A DNA stretch of 5,751 nt from DAOUET01 sp034430155 (GCA_034430155.1 DAOUET010000164.1:1-5751), one strand, 5' to 3'; numbered from the stretch's first letter, positions 1 through 5,699 are shown. Numbers and translations are program-made. Notes: generated by a model from the letters alone, not told the origin.

Positions 1-204
1 GTATTTGATAGAGGCCAACTCGTCCGCGTCGAGTTGCTAACTCAAAAGCAGTTTGCCGGTTCCTTGTCTATTTGCTTGGAAAGGTACTGTTCAGGTAGCT
101 AAACCTGAGTAGAAATAGCCTGTGTTTGCGTTACTGAATAGAAATGCCGTCTGTTTGCGCAAAAATAAGGTACTACTTTGCACTAACAAAATCAAAGTTA
201 TCAA
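1..204. other. Non-coding stretch with short inverted repeats
   Basis: I see no gene here. A 7-bp inverted repeat (16-22 with 30-36, CAACTCG/CGAGTTG, 7-nt loop) lies near the left edge. A 6-bp one (91-96 with 103-108, TCAGGT/ACCTGA) follows. Neither is trailed by a T-run on either strand, so neither is a convincing terminator. The pentamer TTTGC occurs at 52, 71, 125, 154 and 177, two of these within the direct repeat listed separately. The stretch could be the end of an upstream unit cut by the window edge, or a control region for the plus-strand promoter at 205. Confidence 0.5.
110..159. repeat. Imperfect 21-bp direct repeat, 29-bp period
   Basis: Copies at 110-130 and 139-159 share TAGAAAT at the left and TGTTTGCG at the right, with 17 of 21 positions identical. 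They start 29 bp apart and lie 46-95 bp upstream of the -35 element at 205. Repeated boxes upstream of a promoter can be binding sites for a dimeric or oligomeric regulator, but with only two copies and four mismatches this may be chance. Confidence 0.35.
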
Positions 205-233
205 TTGACACCTCAGTGAAATTGTGTAATACT
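205..233 (+). promoter_or_regulatory. Sigma-70-type promoter with extended -10
   Basis: A perfect -35 hexamer TTGACA (205-210) is followed by a 17-bp spacer. The spacer ends in TGT (225-227), an extended -10 element, and then comes the -10 hexamer AATACT (228-233, 4 of 6 matches to TATAAT). A transcript would start near 240 and run through the structured leader and small ORF. The combination is better than expected by chance and is correctly placed for the elements downstream, but no start site has been shown. Confidence 0.55.
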
Positions 234-283
234 TACCAAGCAATGGGGTGGTTCAACTTAATAAAATGAAGAATTTCCACCCC

Positions 284-312
284 CCTCCTTTGCTATCTTT
301 ACCAAAAGGAGG
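284..312 (+). promoter_or_regulatory. Hairpin sequestering a strong Shine-Dalgarno
   Basis: The 14-nt stretch 304-317 (AAAAGGAGGTGATG) is almost fully complementary to the 3' end of bacterial 16S rRNA and lies 6 nt before the ATG at 324. Its core 305-312 (AAAGGAGG) can pair perfectly with 284-291 (CCTCCTTT) across a 13-nt loop, hiding the ribosome-binding site. A second complement, CCTCCTT at 365-371, lies inside the small ORF. Two mutually exclusive pairings of the same SD suggest translation could be switchable. Confidence 0.5.
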
Positions 313-323
313 TGATGCCGATC

Positions 324-383
324 ATGAGTGATGGTACAACTAAACTCAGCGCTGCGGCATGCCTCCTCCTTCTTCGAGGATAA
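324..383 (+). CDS. Possible 19-residue peptide with four Leu codons in a row
   Basis: The ORF starts at ATG 324 and stops at TAA 381-383. It encodes MSDGTTKLSAAACLLLLRG. Support comes from the very strong Shine-Dalgarno at 304-317 and the promoter at 205. The four consecutive Leu codons (CTC CTC CTT CTT, 363-374) sit in the loop of the hairpin 349-399 and precede a terminator-like hairpin. This resembles the leucine attenuator leader peptides known upstream of leu/ilv operons, which also carry runs of Leu codons. However, no biosynthetic gene follows on this strand; the next gene is convergent. Alternatives are a small hydrophobic peptide with its own role, or a non-translated RNA whose C-rich loop happens to read as Leu codons. 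The RBS is the strongest argument for translation; the sequence alone does not give the function. Confidence 0.4.
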   Translation: MSDGTTKLSAAACLLLLRG

Positions 384-399
384 TTGGATGCCGCAGCGC
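349..399 (+). other. 12-bp hairpin overlapping the small ORF
   Basis: Positions 349-360 (GCGCTGCGGCAT) are the exact reverse complement of 388-399, with a 27-nt loop. The loop holds the four Leu codons, the stop codon and a CCTCCTCCTT run. It is immediately followed by the terminator-like stem at 401-430. In attenuators a pause hairpin occupies this place, though I find no obvious anti-terminator pairing between the right arm of this stem and the left arm of the next. Confidence 0.55.
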
Positions 400-400
400 G

Positions 401-436
401 ACAAGGAGCCGTTGAAAAACGGCTCCTTGTATTTAA
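401..436 (+). terminator. 13-bp terminator-like hairpin with GAAA loop
   Basis: A perfect 13-bp inverted repeat (401-413 with 418-430, ACAAGGAGCCGTT/AACGGCTCCTTGT) closes a GAAA tetraloop. On the plus strand it is followed by ATTTAAG, a short and weak U-tract. On the minus strand there is no T-run after it, so it reads better as the end of the plus-strand unit than as the end of the large minus-strand gene that stops at 516. It could work in both directions with cofactors. Confidence 0.6.
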
Positions 437-515
437 GAACGCCATCAGAGGGATTCTGAATGCAGGTTTTTCCGCGCTAAAGATGGGATAAGGAATACCT
501 TTGACGGTTTGGAAA
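437..515. other. Convergent intergenic gap
   Basis: This stretch lies between the plus-strand hairpin and the stop codon of the large minus-strand gene. I see no ORF, clear hairpin or T-run in it. Confidence 0.4.
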
Positions 516-2729
516 TTAGAAATCCTGTACTTTTTCGACAGCTTGCTCAACCTTACCCGTCAGGTAAAAGGCGTCTGCGGGAAGCGCGTCATATTTTCCA
601 TCAAGTATCGCCTGGAAACCCAGGATTGTATCCGCAATCTCAAGGCGTTCGCCAGGTACGCCAGTCCATGGTTCAGCACCTTTAAAGGGTTGGGTCAGGA
701 AGTTTTGTAAGAGGCAGCCGCGCAGGACGTCCTGGCGGTCTTGCACTTCGGTGAGTGCGTCTATGCCGCGTTTTTCGACCAGAGGGAGCAGGTCATTGTA
801 TCGGATGAGCAGACTGCGGGCCCGAGCAGCTACCTGGAGATGCGCTTCAGCGACGAGTGGAGATTGTAGCAGCCTGGATTTAGAGGTTAACGGATCGATT
901 GCAGGCCAAAGTTGTCGTCTGGCGCGCTCCTGGTTAAAGGTGATGACAGCATCCAACCCTTTAAAGGGATCAGGTTCAGCACCCACACTATGATCCCCAA
1001 AATAGACCGTAGTAATGGCCGTTTGGGGTGTGGCAGTGGCATTATATTTTAGATATTTAAACACCGCATCGCTGATGGCTAAACGGCTATCTACCAGCAA
1101 GATGACTTCATGGCCTTGAGAGCGGAAATGCTCGGCTATGGTTAACCCTGTTTGGACGAGATTAAGGTTGGCACCAGCGGAGCGACTGGCAGGGCCGAAA
1201 ACATTGACGGTTCTCTCATCCACACCCCAATCGCGCCAGGCAAGCATCATGCTTTTACCAGTGTAAGCTGCCTCTTCCAGACCGATACAGACCGTGTAGC
1301 CATCATAGCGCGCTACCAGGTTATCGATCAATTGAGCCAAGAGGACAAACTTCCCAACGCCGGCCAGAGGGGTAAAGACACCGTGGTGACCACCACGCTT
1401 AAAGGGCGCGAATAAATCGAGGATTTTGATGCCGGTCTCCAAGATCCAATGCGAGGGAGAGGAGGCCGGGTGATAGACTGGCCGCTTTTCCAGGTTGGTG
1501 AGAGAAGAGAGATCGTCTACCAACCGTCCCCGGGCATCGAGCACCCGGCCAAGCAGGCGTTCGCCTACCGGAACCTTGCGGGTTCTCAGGCTGGAGGTGG
1601 GCTGCTGGACCCGCCTGGGCAGGTCACCACCGGGTTTGCGGGCACCATGGGCGACCAGCAGGTCGATCAAACCGGGCTGAGCCTTTAACAAGGCCCAATC
1701 AACAGGTTTCCGCCCATGATTATCAGCTGTGTCGAGGTTCGCCCCCTGGTCAATTAACAACTCGGCAATCTGTGGGTTGTTTCTGAGGATAGCAAAATGC
1801 AGGGGGGTAAATCCAGTGGCGCACTTGGCATTGAGGTCTGCTCCGCCTAGCAATAACAAACGGATGATATCCATTTGTCGCATGAGAACCGACAAATGGA
1901 GAGGGGTCATGCCTGATGAAGTTTGAGTATCTGGGCTGGCTCCCTGTTCGAGGAAGAATTTCAACAAGGACTGATCCCCGGTGATAGCAGCCCAATGCAG
2001 CCCAGTCACACCCAGCGGCCAATAAAATCCATCTGAAGCTATCCCCCACTCCGTTTGAACACCCAGTAACTGGCGATCTTTAGCCACAAGAGAACTTACC
2101 TGTTTCAGGTTTCCGGCTTTAAGCGCTAAGAAGTACTTGACTTTATTAGTGAATCCCTCGTCCCGAGAAGGTTTGTTTGATTGGAGTTGGTCTTGTATCA
2201 TGTTAATCATCCTGTGTTTGAGTCTTTTTCTGGCGGTATATAGGCTTTTCTTGATTGAAGTCAGCGGTATTTCTAGGAAATCAGAGATCTCATTTTGTGA
2301 ATAGCCCTTGATATAGAAGAGGGTGGTAATCTGTCGCTGGTTGGAGGGCAGCGCGGCGATGGCTGTTTGAATGGCTTGCCTGGTCTGCAAATCTTCCAGG
2401 ACGGTTTCAGGATCAGGAGCGGCCTCAGGCAGGCTGTGGTTGCTATCTAAAGGAATGGTGCGGTGTTGCACACCTCGGATTTGCCGGTCGCTATGTTTGA
2501 TGACAATCCGGCGAAACCAGATTGGGAAGGCTTCGGGTATGCGTAGATTCACCAGGCTGAGATAGGCTTCGATGAAAGCTTCCTGAGCGGCATCCTGGGC
2601 AAGGGCAGAATCACCCAGCATTGCGTAAGCAATGGCGTACGCCATATCCTGGAAACGCACGACGAGTTCACCGAAAGCGTCTTTATCACCGTATTTGGCT
2701 GAATCAACCAACCTGCGCAACTCTTGCAT
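516..2729 (-). CDS. ECF sigma factor / ankyrin / F1-ATPase beta-like fusion protein
   Basis: One uninterrupted frame of 737 residues joins three modules. Residues 1-90 match sigma-70 region 2 (the helix with DAAQEAF, then FPIWFRRI) and 112-175 region 4 (LPSNQRQ, then GYSQNEISDFLEI as helix-turn-helix), the two domains of an ECF sigma factor that directs RNA polymerase to promoters. Residues about 195-365 form four to five ankyrin repeats (TGLHWAAITGD, MTPLHLSV, FTPLHFAI, KPVDWALL), a protein-binding scaffold. Residues 385-737 resemble the F1 ATP synthase beta subunit from VPVGERLLGRVLD to the C-terminal helices (ETGIKILDLFAPF, PAIDPL, AFYLTGKVEQAVEK) but lack its N-terminal barrel. The P-loop is altered (PLAGVGKF), K460, E486 and Walker B D547 remain, and the segment after Walker B is about 28 residues shorter than in E. 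coli AtpD. It is probably cytoplasmic: no membrane segment was noticed. The start is ATG 2729 because the only extension is nine codons to a TTG at 2756 with no Shine-Dalgarno, preceded at once by a stop; the ATG itself has only a weak GAG. Domain calls are firm; function (perhaps a sigma factor gated by partner or nucleotide binding) is inference. Confidence 0.85.
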   Translation of the reverse strand: MQELRRLVDSAKYGDKDAFGELVVRFQDMAYAIAYAMLGDSALAQDAAQEAFIEAYLSLVNLRIPEAFPIWFRRIVIKHSDRQIRGVQHRTIPLDSNHSLPEAAPDPETVLEDLQTRQAIQTAIAALPSNQRQITTLFYIKGYSQNEISDFLEIPLTSIKKSLYTARKRLKHRMINMIQDQLQSNKPSRDEGFTNKVKYFLALKAGNLKQVSSLVAKDRQLLGVQTEWGIASDGFYWPLGVTGLHWAAITGDQSLLKFFLEQGASPDTQTSSGMTPLHLSVLMRQMDIIRLLLLGGADLNAKCATGFTPLHFAILRNNPQIAELLIDQGANLDTADNHGRKPVDWALLKAQPGLIDLLVAHGARKPGGDLPRRVQQPTSSLRTRKVPVGERLLGRVLDARGRLVDDLSSLTNLEKRPVYHPASSPSHWILETGIKILDLFAPFKRGGHHGVFTPLAGVGKFVLLAQLIDNLVARYDGYTVCIGLEEAAYTGKSMMLAWRDWGVDERTVNVFGPASRSAGANLNLVQTGLTIAEHFRSQGHEVILLVDSRLAISDAVFKYLKYNATATPQTAITTVYFGDHSVGAEPDPFKGLDAVITFNQERARRQLWPAIDPLTSKSRLLQSPLVAEAHLQVAARARSLLIRYNDLLPLVEKRGIDALTEVQDRQDVLRGCLLQNFLTQPFKGAEPWTGVPGERLEIADTILGFQAILDGKYDALPADAFYLTGKVEQAVEKVQDF

Positions 2730-2790
2730 ATCATCTCGTCTTCGAAGACTTTGCAATTAAGGACTTACATGGTTGAGGATTTTATTTGGA

Positions 2791-2867
2791 TAGTTGGGCA
2801 GACGAAGCCCACCCACCCCCGATTATGATTCCTAATATGTAACTCCTGTATTTAAAAGACCCAACTA
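2791..2867 (-). other. Distant inverted repeat in the fusion-gene leader
   Basis: TAGTTGGG at 2791-2798 is repeated in inverted form as CCCAACTA at 2860-2867, 61 bp apart, within the gap between the terminator at 2895 and the fusion gene. On the minus strand the enclosed loop carries a G-rich tract (complement of 2808-2820). I could not identify a convincing -35/-10 pair for the fusion gene here, although its promoter is expected between 2730 and 2895. The repeat could close an RNA leader domain or be coincidental. Confidence 0.3.
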
Positions 2868-2894
2868 AAGCGTTAAAAGATACCGCCAATTTGT

Positions 2895-2941
2895 AACAAA
2901 ACGAGGATGGGACAGAAAACAAACACTTATCTGTCCCATCC
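2895..2941 (-). terminator. Intrinsic terminator of the hbd-side transcript
   Basis: Read on the minus strand, a 12-bp stem (2930-2941 with 2905-2916, core GATGGGACAG/CTGTCCCATC) with a 13-nt loop is followed by TCG and then TTTTGTT. It starts 43 bp past the stop codon of the 3-hydroxybutyryl-CoA dehydrogenase gene, the right place to end that operon and insulate the fusion gene, which then needs its own promoter. Confidence 0.75.
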
Positions 2942-2983
2942 GAGGTAAGGGGAAAGATCCACAAGTGGTACCAGCAAATCTGA

Positions 2984-3832
2984 TTAACCGTAAGTGTAAA
3001 AACCCTTTCCCGTTTTGCGACCCAGGAATCCGGCATCTACCATCTTGCGCAGCAGCGGAGCGGGGCGGTATTTGTCTTCTCCCAAATCCTTATGAAGCAC
3101 TTCCATGACGAAGAGCACCACGTCTAACCCGATTAGATCACAAAGAGCCAGGGGACCCATGGGATGGTTCATACCTAGCTTCATGACCGTATCGATGGCT
3201 TCAGGAGTGCCAATGCCTTCCTGCAAGGTAAATATCGCTTCATTTATCATGGGGCACAAAATGCGGTTGGAGATAAAGCCGGGCGAATCCTTGGCTTCAA
3301 CCGGCTCCTTGCCCATAATGCGACAGATATCCGTGGCAATCCTGGTGGTCTCATCTGAGGTTTCCAACCCGCGAATTATCTCCACCAGTCGCATCAAGGG
3401 TACAGGGTTGAAGAAATGCAACCCGACAACTTTATCGGCTCGTTGGGTGGCAGCGCCAATTTTGGTCAAGCTGATGGAGGAGGTATTAGAGGCCAGGATA
3501 ACTTCAGGGCGGGCGCGTTGGTCCAGTTCTTTGAAGATTTTTAATTTGAGGGCGGGGTTCTCGGTAGCAGCTTCTATGACGAGATCCGCCTGAGGGAGAT
3601 TAGTTAAATCGGTGGCTGTGACGAGTTGCAGGGCTGCGTTCTTCTGGTCAGCCTGGATGATCCCCTTGCTGAAGAGTTTCTCAACCGACCTGGAAATTGT
3701 AGCTCTGGCGCGCTCTAATTGATCAGGAACGATGTCCATCATGGTGACCTGAAAACCTGAGACCGCCGCGGTCTGAGCGATGCCATTCCCCATGGTGCCT
3801 GCGCCGAGAACGAAGATATGGTTGATCTCCAT
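2984..3832 (-). CDS. hbd: 3-hydroxybutyryl-CoA dehydrogenase
   Basis: A soluble, 282-residue enzyme that reduces acetoacetyl-CoA to 3-hydroxybutyryl-CoA, or oxidises it in the reverse direction. The N-terminal Rossmann fold shows the dinucleotide motif GAGTMG (10-15) and Asp33 at the end of the second strand, which favours NAD(H) over NADP(H). The family catalytic residues are all present: Ser118 in SNTSS, His139 in GLHFFNP, Glu151 and Asn189. The C-terminal helical dimerisation domain ends with GFLGRKTGKGFYTYG, typical of the family. The length equals that of the clostridial enzyme. The start is ATG 3832 because GGAAGGG (3845-3839) sits 6 nt before it; a TTG at 3847 would add five residues but would place this Shine-Dalgarno inside the gene. 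It lies 76 bp downstream of the thiolase gene on the same strand, the enzyme for the preceding step, and is followed by a terminator. It could equally serve butyrate-type fermentation, polyhydroxybutyrate-related metabolism or fatty acid degradation; the window does not decide. Confidence 0.93.
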   Translation of the reverse strand: MEINHIFVLGAGTMGNGIAQTAAVSGFQVTMMDIVPDQLERARATISRSVEKLFSKGIIQADQKNAALQLVTATDLTNLPQADLVIEAATENPALKLKIFKELDQRARPEVILASNTSSISLTKIGAATQRADKVVGLHFFNPVPLMRLVEIIRGLETSDETTRIATDICRIMGKEPVEAKDSPGFISNRILCPMINEAIFTLQEGIGTPEAIDTVMKLGMNHPMGPLALCDLIGLDVVLFVMEVLHKDLGEDKYRPAPLLRKMVDAGFLGRKTGKGFYTYG

Positions 3833-3908
3833 AATATTCCCTTCCAATGTCTAATCAGAAACAGGGTGTGAGGTAAAAGTATTTGGGTACAGTTCTCCTG
3901 AATTTGGA

Positions 3909-5117
3909 TTATGGCTCAATTTCGATGGCCATTGCCACAGCTTCAGCGCCACCTAAGCAGAGGGCGGCAATGCCCCGCTTGAGACCTCGATCTCGGAGGG
4001 CATATATCAGGGTAGTGAGGATGCGAGCACCGCTGGCTCCGATAGGATGCCCAAGAGCGATAGCTCCGCCGTTGACATTGACTTTGTTCCAATCCCAGCC
4101 GCTGTCCAGCAAGGCATAGCCGTTGGCTAGTGTTTGGGCAGCGAAGGCTTCATTGAGTTCTATCAAATCCACATCCTCAAGGGTCCAGCCTACTCTTTCC
4201 AGCAATTTTGGTAGGGCATGGGCGGGTGCGTCAAATAAATATTTGGGAGCTACAGCAGCCTGGTCATATCCCAGGATGCGTGCCATTGGTTTTGCTCCGA
4301 TGGAACGCGCCTGGGCGCGGCTGGCAACCACCAAGGCGGCAGACCCATCGTTCAAGCCCGGGGCGTTTCCAGCTGTTACTTTGCCATTTTCCTGGAAAGC
4401 AGGTCTCAATTTCGCCAGGGCTTCGATGGAAGTATCGCGCCGGGGGGTTTCATCGGTGGCGAAAAAAGTAACCTGACCTTTGCGATCAGGGATTTCAACC
4501 GGAACGATTTCTGACTTAAACTTACCATTGTCGCTGGCGGCAATGGCCTTCTGATGGCTGGATAAGGCATATGCATCCATGGCTTGACGAGTGACTTCGT
4601 ATTCTTGGGCGATGAATTCAGCTGCATCACCCATACTCCAGTCTTCGAATGGATCCCAAAGCCCATCCTTGAGCAATGCGTCGGTCAATTGAGCATGACC
4701 AAAACGCAAGCTGCCCGTGCGCGCATCTACCATAAAGGGGGCGCGGCTCATGTTCTCCATGCCTCCGGCCACAAACAAGTGGGCGTCACCAGCCTTGATT
4801 GATTGGGCAGCAAGCATGACCGATTTCAGTCCGGAGCCGCAGACTTTGTTGATGGTGGTGGCGCCGACAGTCTCGGGCAAGTCGGCGAAGATGGCTGATT
4901 GCCTGGCTGGATTTTGACCCAGGCCAGCCGAGACGACATTGCCCATAAGAACTTCGTCGATTTCTGAGGGTTCGCTTATGCCAGCTCTCTTGACGGCTTC
5001 CTTAACCACAATGGCTCCTAATCGAGGCGCGGGGATGGAACAAAGGCTTCCCTGGAACCGTCCACTGGGAGTTCTGACAGCACTGAGAATAACAGCTTCG
5101 TGATTATGAGTTTCCAT
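3909..5117 (-). CDS. atoB: Acetyl-CoA acetyltransferase (thiolase)
   Basis: A 402-residue degradative/biosynthetic-type thiolase, condensing two acetyl-CoA to acetoacetyl-CoA or cleaving 3-ketoacyl-CoA. The N-terminal AVILSAVRTPSGRF, the nucleophile Cys93 in KVCGSGLKS, GGMENMS (118-124), the TAGNAPGLNDGSAAL segment (248-262), NEAF (322-325) and the catalytic His357 in GGAIALGHPIGASGAR are all intact. The C-terminal acid/base Cys387 is kept in CLGGAEAVAMAIE, but the usual CxGGG stretch reads CLGGA, a mild deviation. Length is normal for the family. The start ATG 5117 has GGAG (5130-5127) 9 nt upstream; an in-frame ATG at 5132 would add five residues but lacks a Shine-Dalgarno. Placement next to the 3-hydroxybutyryl-CoA dehydrogenase gene supports an acetoacetyl-CoA role, though substrate chain length cannot be read from the sequence. 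Confidence 0.93.
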   Translation of the reverse strand: METHNHEAVILSAVRTPSGRFQGSLCSIPAPRLGAIVVKEAVKRAGISEPSEIDEVLMGNVVSAGLGQNPARQSAIFADLPETVGATTINKVCGSGLKSVMLAAQSIKAGDAHLFVAGGMENMSRAPFMVDARTGSLRFGHAQLTDALLKDGLWDPFEDWSMGDAAEFIAQEYEVTRQAMDAYALSSHQKAIAASDNGKFKSEIVPVEIPDRKGQVTFFATDETPRRDTSIEALAKLRPAFQENGKVTAGNAPGLNDGSAALVVASRAQARSIGAKPMARILGYDQAAVAPKYLFDAPAHALPKLLERVGWTLEDVDLIELNEAFAAQTLANGYALLDSGWDWNKVNVNGGAIALGHPIGASGARILTTLIYALRDRGLKRGIAALCLGGAEAVAMAIEIEP

Positions 5118-5153
5118 ACGTGTGATCTCCATATACGGGTAGCAAGCCAGGTC

Positions 5154-5651
5154 TCATGGCTTGTTCTCGGGATCCCCCCAATTTTCGTAAATACGATGGT
5201 AGGTGTCTTCTAAACTTTCTGGAAGAACGCGCGTTTGGCCTAAAGATGACATAAAACTGGTATCTCCTCCCCAGCGAGGCACAATGTGCAAGTGAACATG
5301 ATCTGTGATGCCAGCTCCGGCAATCTCCCCAATGTTGATTCCTAGATTGAAGCCTTGGGGATGGTATACCTCTTTGAGTACTTGGATCGCGTGGGTGGCT
5401 AATTCCAGCATTTCGCCGCGAGTCTCGACCTCCAGCATCTCGAGTGAAGGCTGGTGATCGTTGGGAACCGCCATCAAATGCCCACTGGTATAGGGGAAAC
5501 GGTTTAGAATGACAAAGGCCCGGTGTCCACGAAAAACTATCAGATTATCGGGGCCATCGGGCCTGGTGAGTGCTGTGCAAAATACGCACTCTGCCTCATC
5601 GTTATTATTTTCTATATAAGCCATACGCCAAGGGGACCAAATGTAATTCAA
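5154..5651 (-). CDS. HIT-family nucleotide hydrolase/transferase
   Basis: A 165-residue histidine-triad protein, probably cytoplasmic. The signature HVHLHIV (118-124) provides the nucleotidyl-accepting His120; upstream are CVFC (22-25), a CxxC that in related proteins helps bind zinc, and RFPYTSGHLMAVP (51-63), the usual strand pair before the active-site helix. The N-terminus NYIWSPWRMAYI and the overall length resemble bacterial HIT proteins annotated as Ap4A phosphorylase/hydrolase-like; the exact substrate (dinucleoside polyphosphates or AMP conjugates) is not readable. The start is taken as TTG 5651: GGAG (5663-5660) lies 8 nt upstream and the protein then begins exactly where the family does. 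An ATG at 5699 would add 16 residues with no family resemblance, and it abuts a hairpin with no Shine-Dalgarno. The stop is 36 bp before the thiolase start, so the two are likely co-transcribed. Confidence 0.88.
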   Translation of the reverse strand: MNYIWSPWRMAYIENNNDEAECVFCTALTRPDGPDNLIVFRGHRAFVILNRFPYTSGHLMAVPNDHQPSLEMLEVETRGEMLELATHAIQVLKEVYHPQGFNLGINIGEIAGAGITDHVHLHIVPRWGGDTSFMSSLGQTRVLPESLEDTYHRIYENWGDPENKP

Positions 5652-5699
5652 GAAAGATACTCCGGATTGAACCTCGGGTCGAGAAATTCCATTAAACAT

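Larger units (their letters stand above)
240..436 (+). ncRNA. Candidate structured leader or small RNA
   Basis: The predicted transcript from the promoter at 205 to the hairpin ending at 430 is about 190 nt and can form four local stems: 245-251 with 277-283 (7 bp), 284-291 with 305-312 (8 bp, directly abutting the first), 349-360 with 388-399 (12 bp) and 401-413 with 418-430 (13 bp). No plus-strand gene follows, so it is either a self-contained small RNA (with or without an encoded peptide) or an orphaned attenuator leader. The 27-nt loop of the third stem is rich in CCUCCU, the kind of C-rich single strand used by some regulatory RNAs to pair with Shine-Dalgarno sequences. I cannot assign it to a known RNA family, and the stems were found by eye without energy calculation. 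Confidence 0.4.

Noticed and set aside
304..317. Possible 3' end of a 16S rRNA gene on the minus strand
   Set aside because: The complement matches the 16S tail only over the anti-SD region; the conserved sequence that should precede it is absent. A strong Shine-Dalgarno on the plus strand explains the match.
299..550. Minus-strand 83-codon ORF
   Set aside because: It runs through both hairpins and overlaps the end of the fusion gene in another frame; its composition is not protein-like and no Shine-Dalgarno or family resemblance is seen.
516..1575. C-terminal domain as transcription terminator Rho
   Set aside because: Rho shares the RecA-like fold, and a sigma-Rho link would be appealing, but the motifs ETGIKILDLFAPF, PAIDPL and AFYLTGKVEQAVEK match the F1 beta subunit, and no Rho RNA-binding domain is present.
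2808..2820. G-quadruplex in the fusion-gene leader
   Set aside because: Only three separate G-runs exist; a two-tetrad structure would need splitting the G5 run, which is too weak to list as a feature.
2782..3036. Minus-strand 84-codon ORF across the hbd end and terminator
   Set aside because: It overlaps the conserved C-terminus of the dehydrogenase in another frame and passes through the terminator stem.
3105..3593. Plus-strand 162-codon ORF
   Set aside because: It lies fully antisense to the well-supported dehydrogenase gene and shows no recognisable domain; it is a shadow frame.
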